From Terasakiella brassicae (GTDB lineage Bacteria; Pseudomonadota; Alphaproteobacteria; Rhodospirillales; Terasakiellaceae): DNA of 35,272 nucleotides. The stretch is taken from positions 1 to 35,272 of the forward strand of contig NZ_BMHV01000028.1 in assembly GCF_014641495.1 (NCBI RefSeq), given 5' to 3'. The notes beneath the pieces were generated by a model, which saw nothing but the letters and a program-made list of their open reading frames with translations, was not told the origin of the DNA and ran no database searches. This document shows positions 25,165 through 32,371 of the stretch, in pieces. The position numbers were made by a program, and so were the translations under genes. Each line of letters begins with the position of its first letter. Position 1 is the stretch's first letter.

Positions 25165-25467
25165 TTAGGTTGCGAGTGCTGCGATGTGTTTCCAGATTTT
25201 TGACTGAATTACATGAAGTTCTTCAAGTCCTTGCAAATATGCGTCACGTTCACTGTTATGTGTGGTTTTAATTACCCCTTCGGTGTCATCGGCAATCGAG
25301 TTCAGCGAAAACCATAAACGTACCCACGCGGATAAATCTGGCGATGTATCCTTCGCCCATTGAGATCGTATCGTACTACCGCCGTATCCGAACATGTTAG
25401 AGTATTCATCTGCCGTTTCGACGGTTCCAAGGCTTTTCAAATTTGCATAAAGCTTACGGGTATCCAT
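25165..25467 (-). CDS. Small protein, possibly DUF6626-like (100 aa)
   Basis: The start at 25467 (MDTRKLYANLKSLG) is chosen because AAGGAG lies 9 nt upstream; the ATG at 25476 sits directly on that site. The segment TVETADEYSNMFGYGGSTIRS resembles the compact HTH-like start of DUF6626-type proteins, as I recall them. It is soluble, with a C-terminal amphipathic helix. It may bind DNA and act as a small regulator; confidence in the family is low. Confidence 0.55.
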   Translation of the reverse strand: MDTRKLYANLKSLGTVETADEYSNMFGYGGSTIRSQWAKDTSPDLSAWVRLWFSLNSIADDTEGVIKTTHNSERDAYLQGLEELHVIQSKIWKHIAALAT

Positions 25468-25494
25468 CAAATCCATCTCCTTGATTTCTAAGTA

Positions 25495-25543
25495 TTTATC
25501 ATTTCAGAACCGTGGTGCTGCCCGGGGAGCGGAAATTGATAAA
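25495..25543. promoter_or_regulatory. Inverted repeat between divergent small genes
   Basis: TTTATCA (25495-25501) and TGATAAA (25537-25543) are extended by flanking TTTC/GAAA with one bulge. The repeat lies between the divergent genes starting at 25467 and 25576 and is a plausible operator. No clear promoter hexamers stand out. Confidence 0.4.
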
Positions 25544-25575
25544 TAAATTTAGAAAAACCTTTGAGGAGAAAAACG

Positions 25576-25827
25576 ATGACCTTTTATGAAGACCATGCTG
25601 CGAACATCGCCAGAAAATATCCACATTGCTTTTGTCTTGAAAGCAAGCTCATCAGCGCTTTTGAACGTTTGGACAACGCCATGATTCCTCATCAGATTAC
25701 GGATGGAATCGGATTGACCTGTACCCGGGAAACATTGCGTGAAGAACGACAAATGTTTGACAGCTACCAGATATATGTTCATGCGAAGAACAAAAGTGAT
25801 TTGGATAGTTTGATGGCTTTGGTTTAG
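25576..25827 (+). CDS. Hypothetical protein (83 aa)
   Basis: The start at 25576 (MTFYEDHAANIARKY) is supported by GAGGAG 7 nt upstream; an in-frame ATG at 25561 lacks a site. The protein is small and soluble with three cysteines in the first half (CFCLES, LTCTRE). No family is recognised. A strong hairpin terminator follows 55 nt after the stop. Confidence 0.6.
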   Translation: MTFYEDHAANIARKYPHCFCLESKLISAFERLDNAMIPHQITDGIGLTCTRETLREERQMFDSYQIYVHAKNKSDLDSLMALV

Positions 25828-25881
25828 TGGCCTTTGGGCCATAACCATCTGCAAATATGGTCCAAACTATACTCTTGAACT

Positions 25882-25915
25882 TGGCCGACCTTATCAGTCG
25901 GCCATATGCTTTTTC
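25882..25915 (+). terminator. Rho-independent terminator (or attenuator) before the DUF6641-like gene
   Basis: TGGCCGAC (25882-25889) pairs with GTCGGCCA (25897-25904), an 8-bp stem with a 7-nt loop, followed by TATGCTTTTTCT. It ends the gene at 25827. It lies only 29 nt before the next ATG (25944), so it could also attenuate read-through into that gene. Confidence 0.75.
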
Positions 25916-25943
25916 TATGGAAATGAAAGCATAAAGGTACGTC

Positions 25944-26378
25944 ATGAAAGAGCTTAAATTCAGTACACAGAACCGCCCCACGGTTCAGCAGAAACGTCGC
26001 CGAAAAGGTGCCGATGTCATGGTGGAGGGTATCGAAAATCAGATCGCCCTTATCAATGACCCAACCTTCAAGATTGAGCGTTATCGTTATGTCAATCATG
26101 AAGACGAACATGGCAATGTTATAAAAAAGAAAAAGCTGGTTGCAGCCAAACCCCGGGAGTGGTTCTGGAAAAATGATTCAGATATTTGGCAAGTGGAAAT
26201 GAGGTACGGTTCGAGCTTTGTGTTCGAAGTCGAACCCGGGAAGCCTTCCATCGAATGTGGATCAAATAAACAGGACATTGTGGAAGTCTTGGAAACCATC
26301 AAAAAAATGATCATTGCAGGTAAGTTGGATAAACAAATTGCAGACTGTAAAGATCGTGCGCGTCGTCGCGTCAAATAA
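25944..26378 (+). CDS. DUF6641-like protein (144 aa)
   Basis: The pattern fits DUF6641 as I know it: basic N-terminus with RRRKGADVMVEGIENQI, central KPREWFWKNDSDIWQVEMRYG, then KPSIECG and a C-terminal helix IAGKLDKQIADC. This family is common on proteobacterial plasmids and phages; its function is unknown, possibly nucleic-acid-related. The gene is convergent with the methyltransferase gene, with 21 nt between their stops. Confidence 0.65.
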   Translation: MKELKFSTQNRPTVQQKRRRKGADVMVEGIENQIALINDPTFKIERYRYVNHEDEHGNVIKKKKLVAAKPREWFWKNDSDIWQVEMRYGSSFVFEVEPGKPSIECGSNKQDIVEVLETIKKMIIAGKLDKQIADCKDRARRRVK

Positions 26379-26399
26379 TCAATGTCATTTTTAACCACA

Positions 26400-28820
26400 T
26401 CAGGCGGCTTCGGAATGCGGGTTTTCGCACTCCGTTTTTGCTGCTTCTTCACGGGCATGGGTAATACGGTCATTGGCAATTTCAATGTGTTCTTCGGATA
26501 GTTCATAGCCAACGAATTTACGCCCGTGTTTTATGGTTGCCACAGCGGTTGTCCCACTTCCCATAAACGGGTCCAAGACGACATCATTAGAACCGGACCA
26601 ATGTTGGATGAAGCGGCTTGGAATTTCCAACGGGAATGGTGCTGAATGCCCGATACGGGTGGCTTTTTCCGTCTCGATATGCCACACGCTGCGATAGAAT
26701 TTGCCGAAGTCACCTTTTGTCCCTGTCTTGATGCTTTTAAGTTCTGGGCGACGATAGGAGCCTTTATAGAACATCAGAAGCATTTCATGTTCGTCGATGA
26801 CACCCGGGGCAGAAGCACGACGGATGCTGCCGACACAACGTCCATTTCGGGAATTACCCTTATCCCAAATCTTGTTACCACGTACCTTGAAGCCAACACG
26901 GGTCATCAATTCAACCCATTTATGGGCAAAAGGATGTGTGTCCCAGTTGAGACTTTCGGCTACATTGATAACAACACGGCCCGTGTGATCTGTTACACGA
27001 TAAAGCTCGGTCGCAATCTTTTCCATCTCAGCCCAATAGTCTTCCCATTTACGTTTATCGTTGATGGCACCACGGTAATCTTTGTCCAAATTGTATGGTG
27101 GTGATGTCACCGTCAATTGAACAGAACGGTTGGGCAGGTGCTTCATATCTGAACATGAATGATGATGGATCACATCAGTTTCGAAATCAAGTTCACCAGA
27201 CAACTCCTTTGCACGTTTCTGACGCTCAATGCGTTTCCAATATTGCACGGGCAAATCAGGAATGCTTGGGTGAGAACGATCATAGAAAACATGCCCATCA
27301 TATTGACCAAGTTCTTCAAAATACTTTGTGAAACGCTCATGGTCGCCCCAAATTACAAGAGCCAGACCATGAGGCAGGGTATCATGCTTATGAACAAGAT
27401 TACCGCTATCATCGAATTGGCGGAATTTCATCTTACCAGTGATGAAGATAACTCGGGCATGATCCTTGATGTATTTTTGCCAATAGCGAGTATGTGTACG
27501 TGCAGGGAGAAGCATCACAACCGTCCGAGCCTTGGGTTTCCGGCGTTTACCAGAAGCCTCTGTAGGAGCGTTTCCCATACTCTGGCACCAAACACTATCG
27601 GCAGCCTTCTCGACCCACGGGGCAAGGTTCTCGTAGGGACCATTGACGTAGACAGTTCCGTACCAATCTTGCACCAACCCATCATCTTCACGAGTATAGT
27701 GGGTCTTGGCATTGACCGGGGCTTTTTCCCCCTTGCAGGGACTACAAGGGTCAACATCAAAAGGTTGGTTTCTGTTTGCTGCATACAAGTGATCAAGAAA
27801 ATCCTGCGGCGAGTAAGCTTCCACCGAACGCTTCAAACCCGGGCGGTTCAAGAACAGGTCTTTGACATGCTGTTTGGTTTTGTTCTTTACGCGGTTATCG
27901 TTGCTGGCTTTGTTAGATGTAGGTTTCACAGGGCGATTGTCGTTACTTGCAGGCTGGACATATTCAAGCAAAGGAACAGCGCATTCCGACAGATATTTGT
28001 GGTAAAAACGATTAGTGTAGTTCGCCGCGAAAATTTCAGTTTTGTCCTTATCACCAGCGTCGCACAAACCGCTTTTATAGCTATAGACATAACCATTCAG
28101 CGTCTCAGTACGTTGGCGCATCTCTTCGCTGTTGTTGATGGTCAGTAGGACATTGTGGTTGCATGCGTCGATATTTGCGAAGAATGCGTCCATGTCGATC
28201 TCGCCAAAACGATAGACCTGAGAACCTTTGTCGGCATAAGGCGCATCAAGATAGTTCAAAACGCCGTCACCATCGGCATTCATAACTTCGGAATAATCGA
28301 GGTTGGTGATTTTCACGCCTTGCAACAGGCGACTGAACTCAAAATGACGGTTGATGTAGCTTTGTTTGATGCCACGGCCATCTTTCAGGTATGATTTGTT
28401 GAACCCAGCCATGTGAGTTGCACCACCTCTGACCAAGCGATTTACCATCCATAGGGCAACGGCTTTTGTGACTTTATCTTCATCATCCATAAGAGATTTC
28501 ATCTCAAAGAAGAACTCTTCGCTACCGAGTCCATGTTCGGCATGAAGCTTGGTTGCCAGTTCAACGAATTCACCAACATGATCGCGAACAACGGTCCAAT
28601 AGTTCACAAAATCGGGATCAATGTCGTTGATCCAATAGCGTTCCGCAATTCCAGCACGTTTTGCAGTCAAGGTGAAGGCAGCCGAATTACAGAACGGTTC
28701 ACGGATTTCCTTGATAGCATTAGGACGAATACTGACCAGCAGCTTGGAAGTTTTGTGGCATCCACCCGCCGCTTTTAGCGGGGATGCCCAGTTCATTGGG
28801 ATGCGTTCACGAATAACCAT
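26400..28820 (-). CDS. Triple DNA-methyltransferase fusion protein (806 aa)
   Basis: Three methyltransferase-like modules follow one another. Residues 8-280 resemble D12-class (Dam-type) adenine methylases, with EPFCNSAAF (41-49) in the AdoMet-motif position and DAPY (192-195) in place of DPPY. Residues 330-500 resemble phage Dam-type N6-adenine methylases, with VDPCSPC and NGPY (393-396) in place of NPPY. Residues 545-795 form a canonical beta-class N4/N6 methyltransferase with TSPPYN (572-577) and DPFMGSGTT (750-758). Only the third has fully standard motifs, so the first two may be weak, inactive or recognition modules; the variants could also be normal for their subfamilies. A low-complexity linker rich in SNDNR separates modules 1 and 2. 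The ATG overlaps the upstream stop as TAATG with GGAGG before it. Confidence 0.8.
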   Translation of the reverse strand: MVIRERIPMNWASPLKAAGGCHKTSKLLVSIRPNAIKEIREPFCNSAAFTLTAKRAGIAERYWINDIDPDFVNYWTVVRDHVGEFVELATKLHAEHGLGSEEFFFEMKSLMDDEDKVTKAVALWMVNRLVRGGATHMAGFNKSYLKDGRGIKQSYINRHFEFSRLLQGVKITNLDYSEVMNADGDGVLNYLDAPYADKGSQVYRFGEIDMDAFFANIDACNHNVLLTINNSEEMRQRTETLNGYVYSYKSGLCDAGDKDKTEIFAANYTNRFYHKYLSECAVPLLEYVQPASNDNRPVKPTSNKASNDNRVKNKTKQHVKDLFLNRPGLKRSVEAYSPQDFLDHLYAANRNQPFDVDPCSPCKGEKAPVNAKTHYTREDDGLVQDWYGTVYVNGPYENLAPWVEKAADSVWCQSMGNAPTEASGKRRKPKARTVVMLLPARTHTRYWQKYIKDHARVIFITGKMKFRQFDDSGNLVHKHDTLPHGLALVIWGDHERFTKYFEELGQYDGHVFYDRSHPSIPDLPVQYWKRIERQKRAKELSGELDFETDVIHHHSCSDMKHLPNRSVQLTVTSPPYNLDKDYRGAINDKRKWEDYWAEMEKIATELYRVTDHTGRVVINVAESLNWDTHPFAHKWVELMTRVGFKVRGNKIWDKGNSRNGRCVGSIRRASAPGVIDEHEMLLMFYKGSYRRPELKSIKTGTKGDFGKFYRSVWHIETEKATRIGHSAPFPLEIPSRFIQHWSGSNDVVLDPFMGSGTTAVATIKHGRKFVGYELSEEHIEIANDRITHAREEAAKTECENPHSEAA

Positions 28821-29482
28821 TATGCGACCTCCTTGTTGATATTGGTTTGGGTGTTGTCATTTGCAGCTACACGATCAGCAGCAGAAATGATTTTCAAATT
28901 GCCGTCTTCTGTGATCTCGGCAGCCAAATTGATGCGACCACCTTTCGCCACCAGTTCAGACAGATAATCGGGATCAATCACCACTTTCGGCTTACGGGAG
29001 CGAGATTGGCTTTGCTGACGAACGACTTTTGCTTTTGGGGTGGTATCCTCTGCGTCATCATCAACAGGATCATCTTTTTTAGATGCACGATAGTCTGCGG
29101 CGATTTTAGTAAGCCCACCGTTCTCGTCAGCAATCCAACGAGCCACATCTTCCGCGACAAACTCTTTGCATTTGTACTGTTTCAACGCGGCACACAGAAC
29201 CAATGCACGGATATTGAAACGTTGACGCTGATCATCGCCTTGACGATGGAACAGGGTTTTAATGACCAGCAAAGCCAGTTCGTCATACGCACGGTCAGAA
29301 ACAGTTACGCCACGGGCAGCACACGCCTTGATAAAGCCATCTGGGTCTTGACGTGCATGATGCAGAATAACCGCAGCTTCACCCATAATTTCGCGAAGTT
29401 TCTTACGAGAAGCATTGTAAGCGTCGATGTAAGCATCAACCTGATCGCAGGCCTTGTTCAGCATTTTGGTAAAGTCAGTCAT
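28820..29482 (-). CDS. Hypothetical protein upstream of the methyltransferase (220 aa)
   Basis: The start at 29482 (MTDFTKMLNKACDQVD) is 9 nt from GAGAGG (29492-29497); an ATG at 29488 is too close to that site. The N-terminal 110 residues are helical. A basic, Ser/Arg/Gln-rich linker (QQSQSRSRKPK) leads to a small C-terminal domain ending in VAANDNTQTNINKEVA. The function is not recognised. Its stop overlaps the methyltransferase start (TAATG), so it is probably a partner or accessory of that enzyme. Its leader is a copy of that of the gene at 30437. Confidence 0.65.
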   Translation of the reverse strand: MTDFTKMLNKACDQVDAYIDAYNASRKKLREIMGEAAVILHHARQDPDGFIKACAARGVTVSDRAYDELALLVIKTLFHRQGDDQRQRFNIRALVLCAALKQYKCKEFVAEDVARWIADENGGLTKIAADYRASKKDDPVDDDAEDTTPKAKVVRQQSQSRSRKPKVVIDPDYLSELVAKGGRINLAAEITEDGNLKIISAADRVAANDNTQTNINKEVA

Positions 29483-29538
29483 GATCATATTCCTCTCTAA
29501 AAATTGATAAATTAATTTGGGGATTAGGCAGCCATCGC
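29480..29538 (-). repeat. Direct repeat copy 1 (leader plus gene-tail module, 59 bp)
   Basis: Aligned without gaps to 30435-30493, 955 bp away. The gene-proximal 27 bases (29480-29506) are identical, and they include the ribosome binding site and both ATGs. The remaining part is similar and contains ATGGCTGCCTAA on the - strand, which encodes an MAA-stop protein tail. It suggests a past tandem duplication. Confidence 0.85.
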
Positions 29539-29561
29539 ATTCAGACAACGTGTTGTGTGTT

Positions 29562-30437
29562 CTATAGGCGGGACAAGCGGTACGATGGTTTCTTCACGGT
29601 ATTTGCTTCGTTATCATTTGCTGCAATGCGCACAAGCGTGGCATCCACCCAACGTTGCTGCTCAGGGGGACGGGTATTCTTGCCCCAAAGGTGTGCGCAG
29701 CGAATGACATAACGATACGGACCTACTGTTTCCGAACCCGCTTTGGTTTTGTCTGAAACGTATCGAGAAAAGCGAATAAGCGTATAGTCGCGTTTCTTCT
29801 TTTTAGGGCGATTTGAATTGGCTGCAACGAGGGGTTTTCTGTGATGAGAGATGTTCTTTATCTCTACGTCCTGACAGTTCAACATGAAGAGAAAATTCAC
29901 AAGGACAATTGCAGCCGCATTCAAATACTCATCAGCCTGTTTGAGGCTTCTGTAATATTCTTGACCTTCTTCAAATCCCAAACAGGCTTTTCCGTTTTTG
30001 AGGACAATTTTGCACACGCATTTTGAAACAAATTTAATGCCACGAAATTCAACATAAAGGTTAAAGAAGATACCCTCACCTGTTTCATATGCTGCAATCG
30101 AGATATAGGCATCTTCTGGAACTCCGTGCTCGTTGAGGCATGTGACAGGTTCTGCCGATTCAATCCAAATGTGGGAATGTGGCAAGTGAAGCTTATCAAA
30201 AGCCTCTAAAGCAGATAATGAAGAAACAACATGCTCTGGATTGCTAACGTTTGTGACCAGATCATCAATGACGTAAATTGCTCCATCGTTCAGACAGCGA
30301 GAGACGTTTTTAAAGGTTCGACCAGAAAAACATTCCTGCATATCATCACAGACTTTACGAAAACGATTTGGACGTGGCGTACCTTTGTTACGTTTAGAAT
30401 TGGGGCAGTTTTTAAGGTTAATTTTTGCTGTTTGCAT
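29562..30437 (-). CDS. Hypothetical protein (291 aa), possible frameshifted C-terminus
   Basis: The start at 30437 (MQTAKINLKNC) has GAGAGG 9 nt upstream; an ATG at 30443 is too close. The protein has a basic N-terminus (KRNKGTPRPNRFRK), a central beta-rich domain with several Cys, a basic linker (NRPKKKKRDY) and a tail with RYVIRCAHLWGK and RPPEQQRWVDA. This end resembles phage or plasmid proteins that I cannot name. After AANDN the frame ends at 29562, but the -1 frame continues as VPLVPPIEHTTRCLNAMAA and stops at 29524, matching the CxxAMAA tail of the upstream small protein. A -1 shift near 29590-29605 may therefore have changed the C-terminus. Confidence 0.65.
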   Translation of the reverse strand: MQTAKINLKNCPNSKRNKGTPRPNRFRKVCDDMQECFSGRTFKNVSRCLNDGAIYVIDDLVTNVSNPEHVVSSLSALEAFDKLHLPHSHIWIESAEPVTCLNEHGVPEDAYISIAAYETGEGIFFNLYVEFRGIKFVSKCVCKIVLKNGKACLGFEEGQEYYRSLKQADEYLNAAAIVLVNFLFMLNCQDVEIKNISHHRKPLVAANSNRPKKKKRDYTLIRFSRYVSDKTKAGSETVGPYRYVIRCAHLWGKNTRPPEQQRWVDATLVRIAANDNEANTVKKPSYRLSRL

Positions 30438-30493
30438 GATCATATTCCTCTCTAAAAATTGTTTAATGAACTCGGGGTTTAGGCAGCCATAGC
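30435..30493 (-). repeat. Direct repeat copy 2 (leader plus gene-tail module, 59 bp)
   Basis: Partner of 29480-29538. It covers the start region of the 291-aa gene and the last codons (AMAA-stop) of the 61-aa gene. The 27 gene-proximal bases are identical between the copies. Confidence 0.85.
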
Positions 30494-30664
30494 AGCCGCA
30501 CAGGGCGGCTGCTTGGTTGGTTGGCGATTGTCGTTAGCTGCTTTGGGGATATGACGAGAGGTAGTGATGCGTGTGACCGTGCGGGTGCTGCTATGCTTCA
30601 CACCTGCAAAAGATTTGTGGTTTTTCACGTTCAAAGTGTAGACATTGCGCATTCCATATTTCAT
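30479..30664 (-). CDS. Small basic protein (61 aa)
   Basis: The start at 30664 (MKYGMRNVYTLNVKN) is supported by GGAGAA 7 nt upstream; a longer reading frame extends into the intergenic region. The protein is very basic (Lys, Arg, His, Thr-rich), contains AANDN and ends in CAAAMAA. It is the first gene of the - strand run that leads to the triple methyltransferase. A nucleic-acid-binding role is plausible but unproved. Confidence 0.6.
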   Translation of the reverse strand: MKYGMRNVYTLNVKNHKSFAGVKHSSTRTVTRITTSRHIPKAANDNRQPTKQPPCAAAMAA

Positions 30665-30685
30665 GATCGTTCTCCATAATATTTT

Positions 30686-30717
30686 CAGCACAAGGTCAAT
30701 CTGTAACCATAGTGCTG
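30686..30717. promoter_or_regulatory. Inverted repeat CAGCAC/GTGCTG in a divergent promoter region
   Basis: CAGCAC (30686-30691) and GTGCTG (30712-30717), flanked by AT-rich sequence, lie between the divergent genes at 30664 and 30808. It may be an operator for one or both. Confidence 0.4.
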
Positions 30718-30751
30718 TTATTATGCATACATGTAATATTGTTTTAAAACA

Positions 30752-30799
30752 AAGGGTTGAGCCAACTTCACATAGGCGACAACCCTTCAACTGTGAAGT
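30752..30799 (+). promoter_or_regulatory. Interleaved inverted repeats: possible RNA pseudoknot before the gene at 30808
   Basis: AAGGGTTG (30752-30759) pairs with CAACCCTT (30780-30787), and ACTTCACA (30765-30772) pairs with TGTGAAGT (30792-30799). The order A-B-A'-B' is that of an H-type pseudoknot, or of two mutually exclusive hairpins. The last arm ends 8 nt before the ATG, over the ribosome-binding region, where no strong Shine-Dalgarno sequence is seen. Control of translation is likely; a double DNA operator is the alternative. Confidence 0.55.
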
Positions 30800-30807
30800 G
30801 ATGCTCA

Positions 30808-31506
30808 ATGAAGAACGATTTTAAAGCCGTTGGATTTTTGCTTGAAAACTTGTTTGATAGTTGGGACGTTGAGCATCAATGTGGAATGCTTGAAGATTTC
30901 TGCCGTTATCGTCTTGGCAGTAACGATACAGATGTGATCCTATCTGATGAAGCTTGCGCGTTTGCTGATTTCACTGATCTGATTGAACAGTACCGCCCGA
31001 ACGCTTCAAACCCAAACGGGTGTATTTTTGTGGTTCCCACGTTAGATCATGTCAAATGTGATACACATATTTTACAAGCGATAATCCAAAACTCTATCGC
31101 AGTGGTGCCGATTGACCAATTTGGGGATGGAAATGCCCGTATTGAAGCTAATTTATTGATTCAAGAAGCTTTAAAAGCTCATAGAAGCCTATATTCATCA
31201 TTTGAAAAGAAAATGGGTTTGCGTCGCGAAAAAACTGCAAAAGAAATTGAAGCCAGAAGAAAACGTGCTGACAAGGAAGCGCGTCACCGCGAACTTATTA
31301 AGCCGTGTTTATTGCACGAAATTCAAAAGGGAAATTTGTCATTTTATTCAATTGCTGAGGTATTTAATAACGCAAATGAAGAATGCGAAACGGATCAACC
31401 ATTTCCTACTTTTTCAGATAAATCAAAGTGGCACTCAGAAACGATCAAGAGAATTATTTTTAAAGATGATGAATTAAAAGATGAATATCAAAAAAGAAAA
31501 AGATAG
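30808..31506 (+). CDS. Degenerate serine-recombinase-like protein (232 aa)
   Basis: The N-terminal 135 residues follow the layout of serine recombinases: KAVGFLLENLFD, then a helix, DVILSDEACAFADF, CIFVVPTLDHVKC and SIAVVPID. The catalytic Ser expected early in the first motif and the arginines of the LDRLSR segment are missing. The middle is highly charged. The C-terminal part (LIKPCLLHEIQKG...IAEVFNNAN...WHSETIKRII) recalls the helical DNA-binding part of large resolvases. The protein is therefore probably not an active recombinase; it may be a DNA-binding or architectural factor. It is preceded by the pseudoknot-capable leader and is convergent with the gene ending at 31510. Confidence 0.5.
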   Translation: MKNDFKAVGFLLENLFDSWDVEHQCGMLEDFCRYRLGSNDTDVILSDEACAFADFTDLIEQYRPNASNPNGCIFVVPTLDHVKCDTHILQAIIQNSIAVVPIDQFGDGNARIEANLLIQEALKAHRSLYSSFEKKMGLRREKTAKEIEARRKRADKEARHRELIKPCLLHEIQKGNLSFYSIAEVFNNANEECETDQPFPTFSDKSKWHSETIKRIIFKDDELKDEYQKRKR

Positions 31507-31509
31507 CAC

Positions 31510-31788
31510 CTACTCCACCACCTTCAAATGCGGAACGTGGGTCGGTTTAAACCGTGTCTTCTCCCGGCCCAGCATCTTATCAAATTCATCCTGAATGAAT
31601 TTCCCTGCTACAATCCCACGGTTCAGTTGTGCTTCAACTTTTTCAAGGTCAACACCTTCACCGCTTTCCCACATGTCACGGGCGCAGTGTTCCAGCATCA
31701 TCGCCAGATCGTTCATGCACCTAAGAACTTTGCGCAATTTGATTTTCAAAGCTTTGGCAAGTTTGGCGGTGGTGTGGATGTAAAGCAT
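31510..31788 (-). CDS. Third gene of the ParDE operon, unknown (92 aa)
   Basis: The ATG overlaps the toxin stop as TAATG, so it is translated with it. The N-terminus is basic and helical (KLAKALKIKLRKVLR), the middle acidic, and the C-terminus Lys/Pro-rich. No family is recognised. A third protein in a ParDE-type operon might modulate the pair or be a passenger. Confidence 0.6.
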   Translation of the reverse strand: MLYIHTTAKLAKALKIKLRKVLRCMNDLAMMLEHCARDMWESGEGVDLEKVEAQLNRGIVAGKFIQDEFDKMLGREKTRFKPTHVPHLKVVE

Positions 31789-32078
31789 TATAAAACCGCC
31801 TCAATGTCACGGGTGCTGTGAAGAACCCGCACGATATAAATCCCATCACTTTTGATCTGGTAGAAAACCGAATGATGCTGGTGTTCAAACCGATGATAAC
31901 CACCACGGATATAGCCAATATCCCGACCCAAGTTTGGATGTTCAACCAGTTGCAGGAAAGAGCTTTCCAATTCTGATAGATAAAGGTCGGCCTGTTTTTC
32001 ACCAAATTGCCGATAGGTATAAACGTAGATGTCGTGGAGGTCTTGGTCGGCCAGTCCCGAAAGACGATAATCACGCAC
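31788..32078 (-). CDS. parE: ParE-type toxin (96 aa)
   Basis: The GTG start at 32078 overlaps the antitoxin stop by 8 nt. The sequence has the ParE/RelE layout: YRLSGLADQDLHDIYVYTYRQFG, a helix with LYLSELESSFLQLVEHPNLGRD, then YRFEHQHHSVFYQI and IVRVLHSTRD. ParE toxins inhibit DNA gyrase. Together with the upstream antitoxin it forms a second toxin-antitoxin pair of this superfamily on the replicon. Confidence 0.9.
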   Translation of the reverse strand: MRDYRLSGLADQDLHDIYVYTYRQFGEKQADLYLSELESSFLQLVEHPNLGRDIGYIRGGYHRFEHQHHSVFYQIKSDGIYIVRVLHSTRDIEAVL

Positions 32079-32304
32079 CGTTTAACTGTGCCTTCGCTGC
32101 TTTGACAATATCGCTGACCTTGCGCTTACTGACACCACTTTGCTCACCATCCATCAAGGCGATATTGATCAGTTCGCGTTGACGCTGGTCTTTGCGGATC
32201 AGGTCGCGGACATAATCACTGGCATTGGCATAAACGCCCGTTTCGACCTGTCCATCTACCCATTCACGCATGGCATTTGGTAATGACACATTCATCGTTG
32301 CCAT
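32071..32304 (-). CDS. parD: ParD-type antitoxin (77 aa)
   Basis: The start at 32304 (MATMNVSLPNAMREWVDGQV) removes five residues from a longer reading. The ribbon-helix-helix part, then YANASDYVRDLIRKDQ, is typical of ParD. The C-terminal segment (SGVSKRKVSDIVKAAKAQLNGA) wraps the toxin. Its start codon lies within an inverted repeat that is probably its own operator. Confidence 0.9.
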   Translation of the reverse strand: MATMNVSLPNAMREWVDGQVETGVYANASDYVRDLIRKDQRQRELINIALMDGEQSGVSKRKVSDIVKAAKAQLNGA

Positions 32305-32351
32305 AAGTGTATCCTTCAAAAGTAATTTCTAAAAGAATAACACTTATGGCA
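32299..32351 (-). promoter_or_regulatory. Widely spaced inverted repeat at the parD start, probable operator
   Basis: TGCCATAAGTGT (32299-32310) and ACACTTATGGCA (32340-32351) form a perfect 12-bp inverted repeat separated by 29 bp of AT-rich sequence. The proximal arm covers the parD ATG. Repression by ParD-ParE binding would fit. A short hairpin, GGCAA-AGA-TTGCC (32348-32360), overlaps the distal arm. Confidence 0.6.
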
Positions 32352-32371
32352 AAGATTGCCAATGCGGTTAG

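Noticed and set aside
27159-28148. Long + strand open frame of about 330 codons
   Set aside because: It lies entirely antisense to the triple methyltransferase, whose motifs are unmistakable. Its translation shows no family pattern and no ribosome binding site is placed for it.
28847-29500. Open + strand frame of about 217 codons
   Set aside because: Antisense to the 220-aa gene upstream of the methyltransferase, which has a strong ribosome binding site and overlaps the downstream start.
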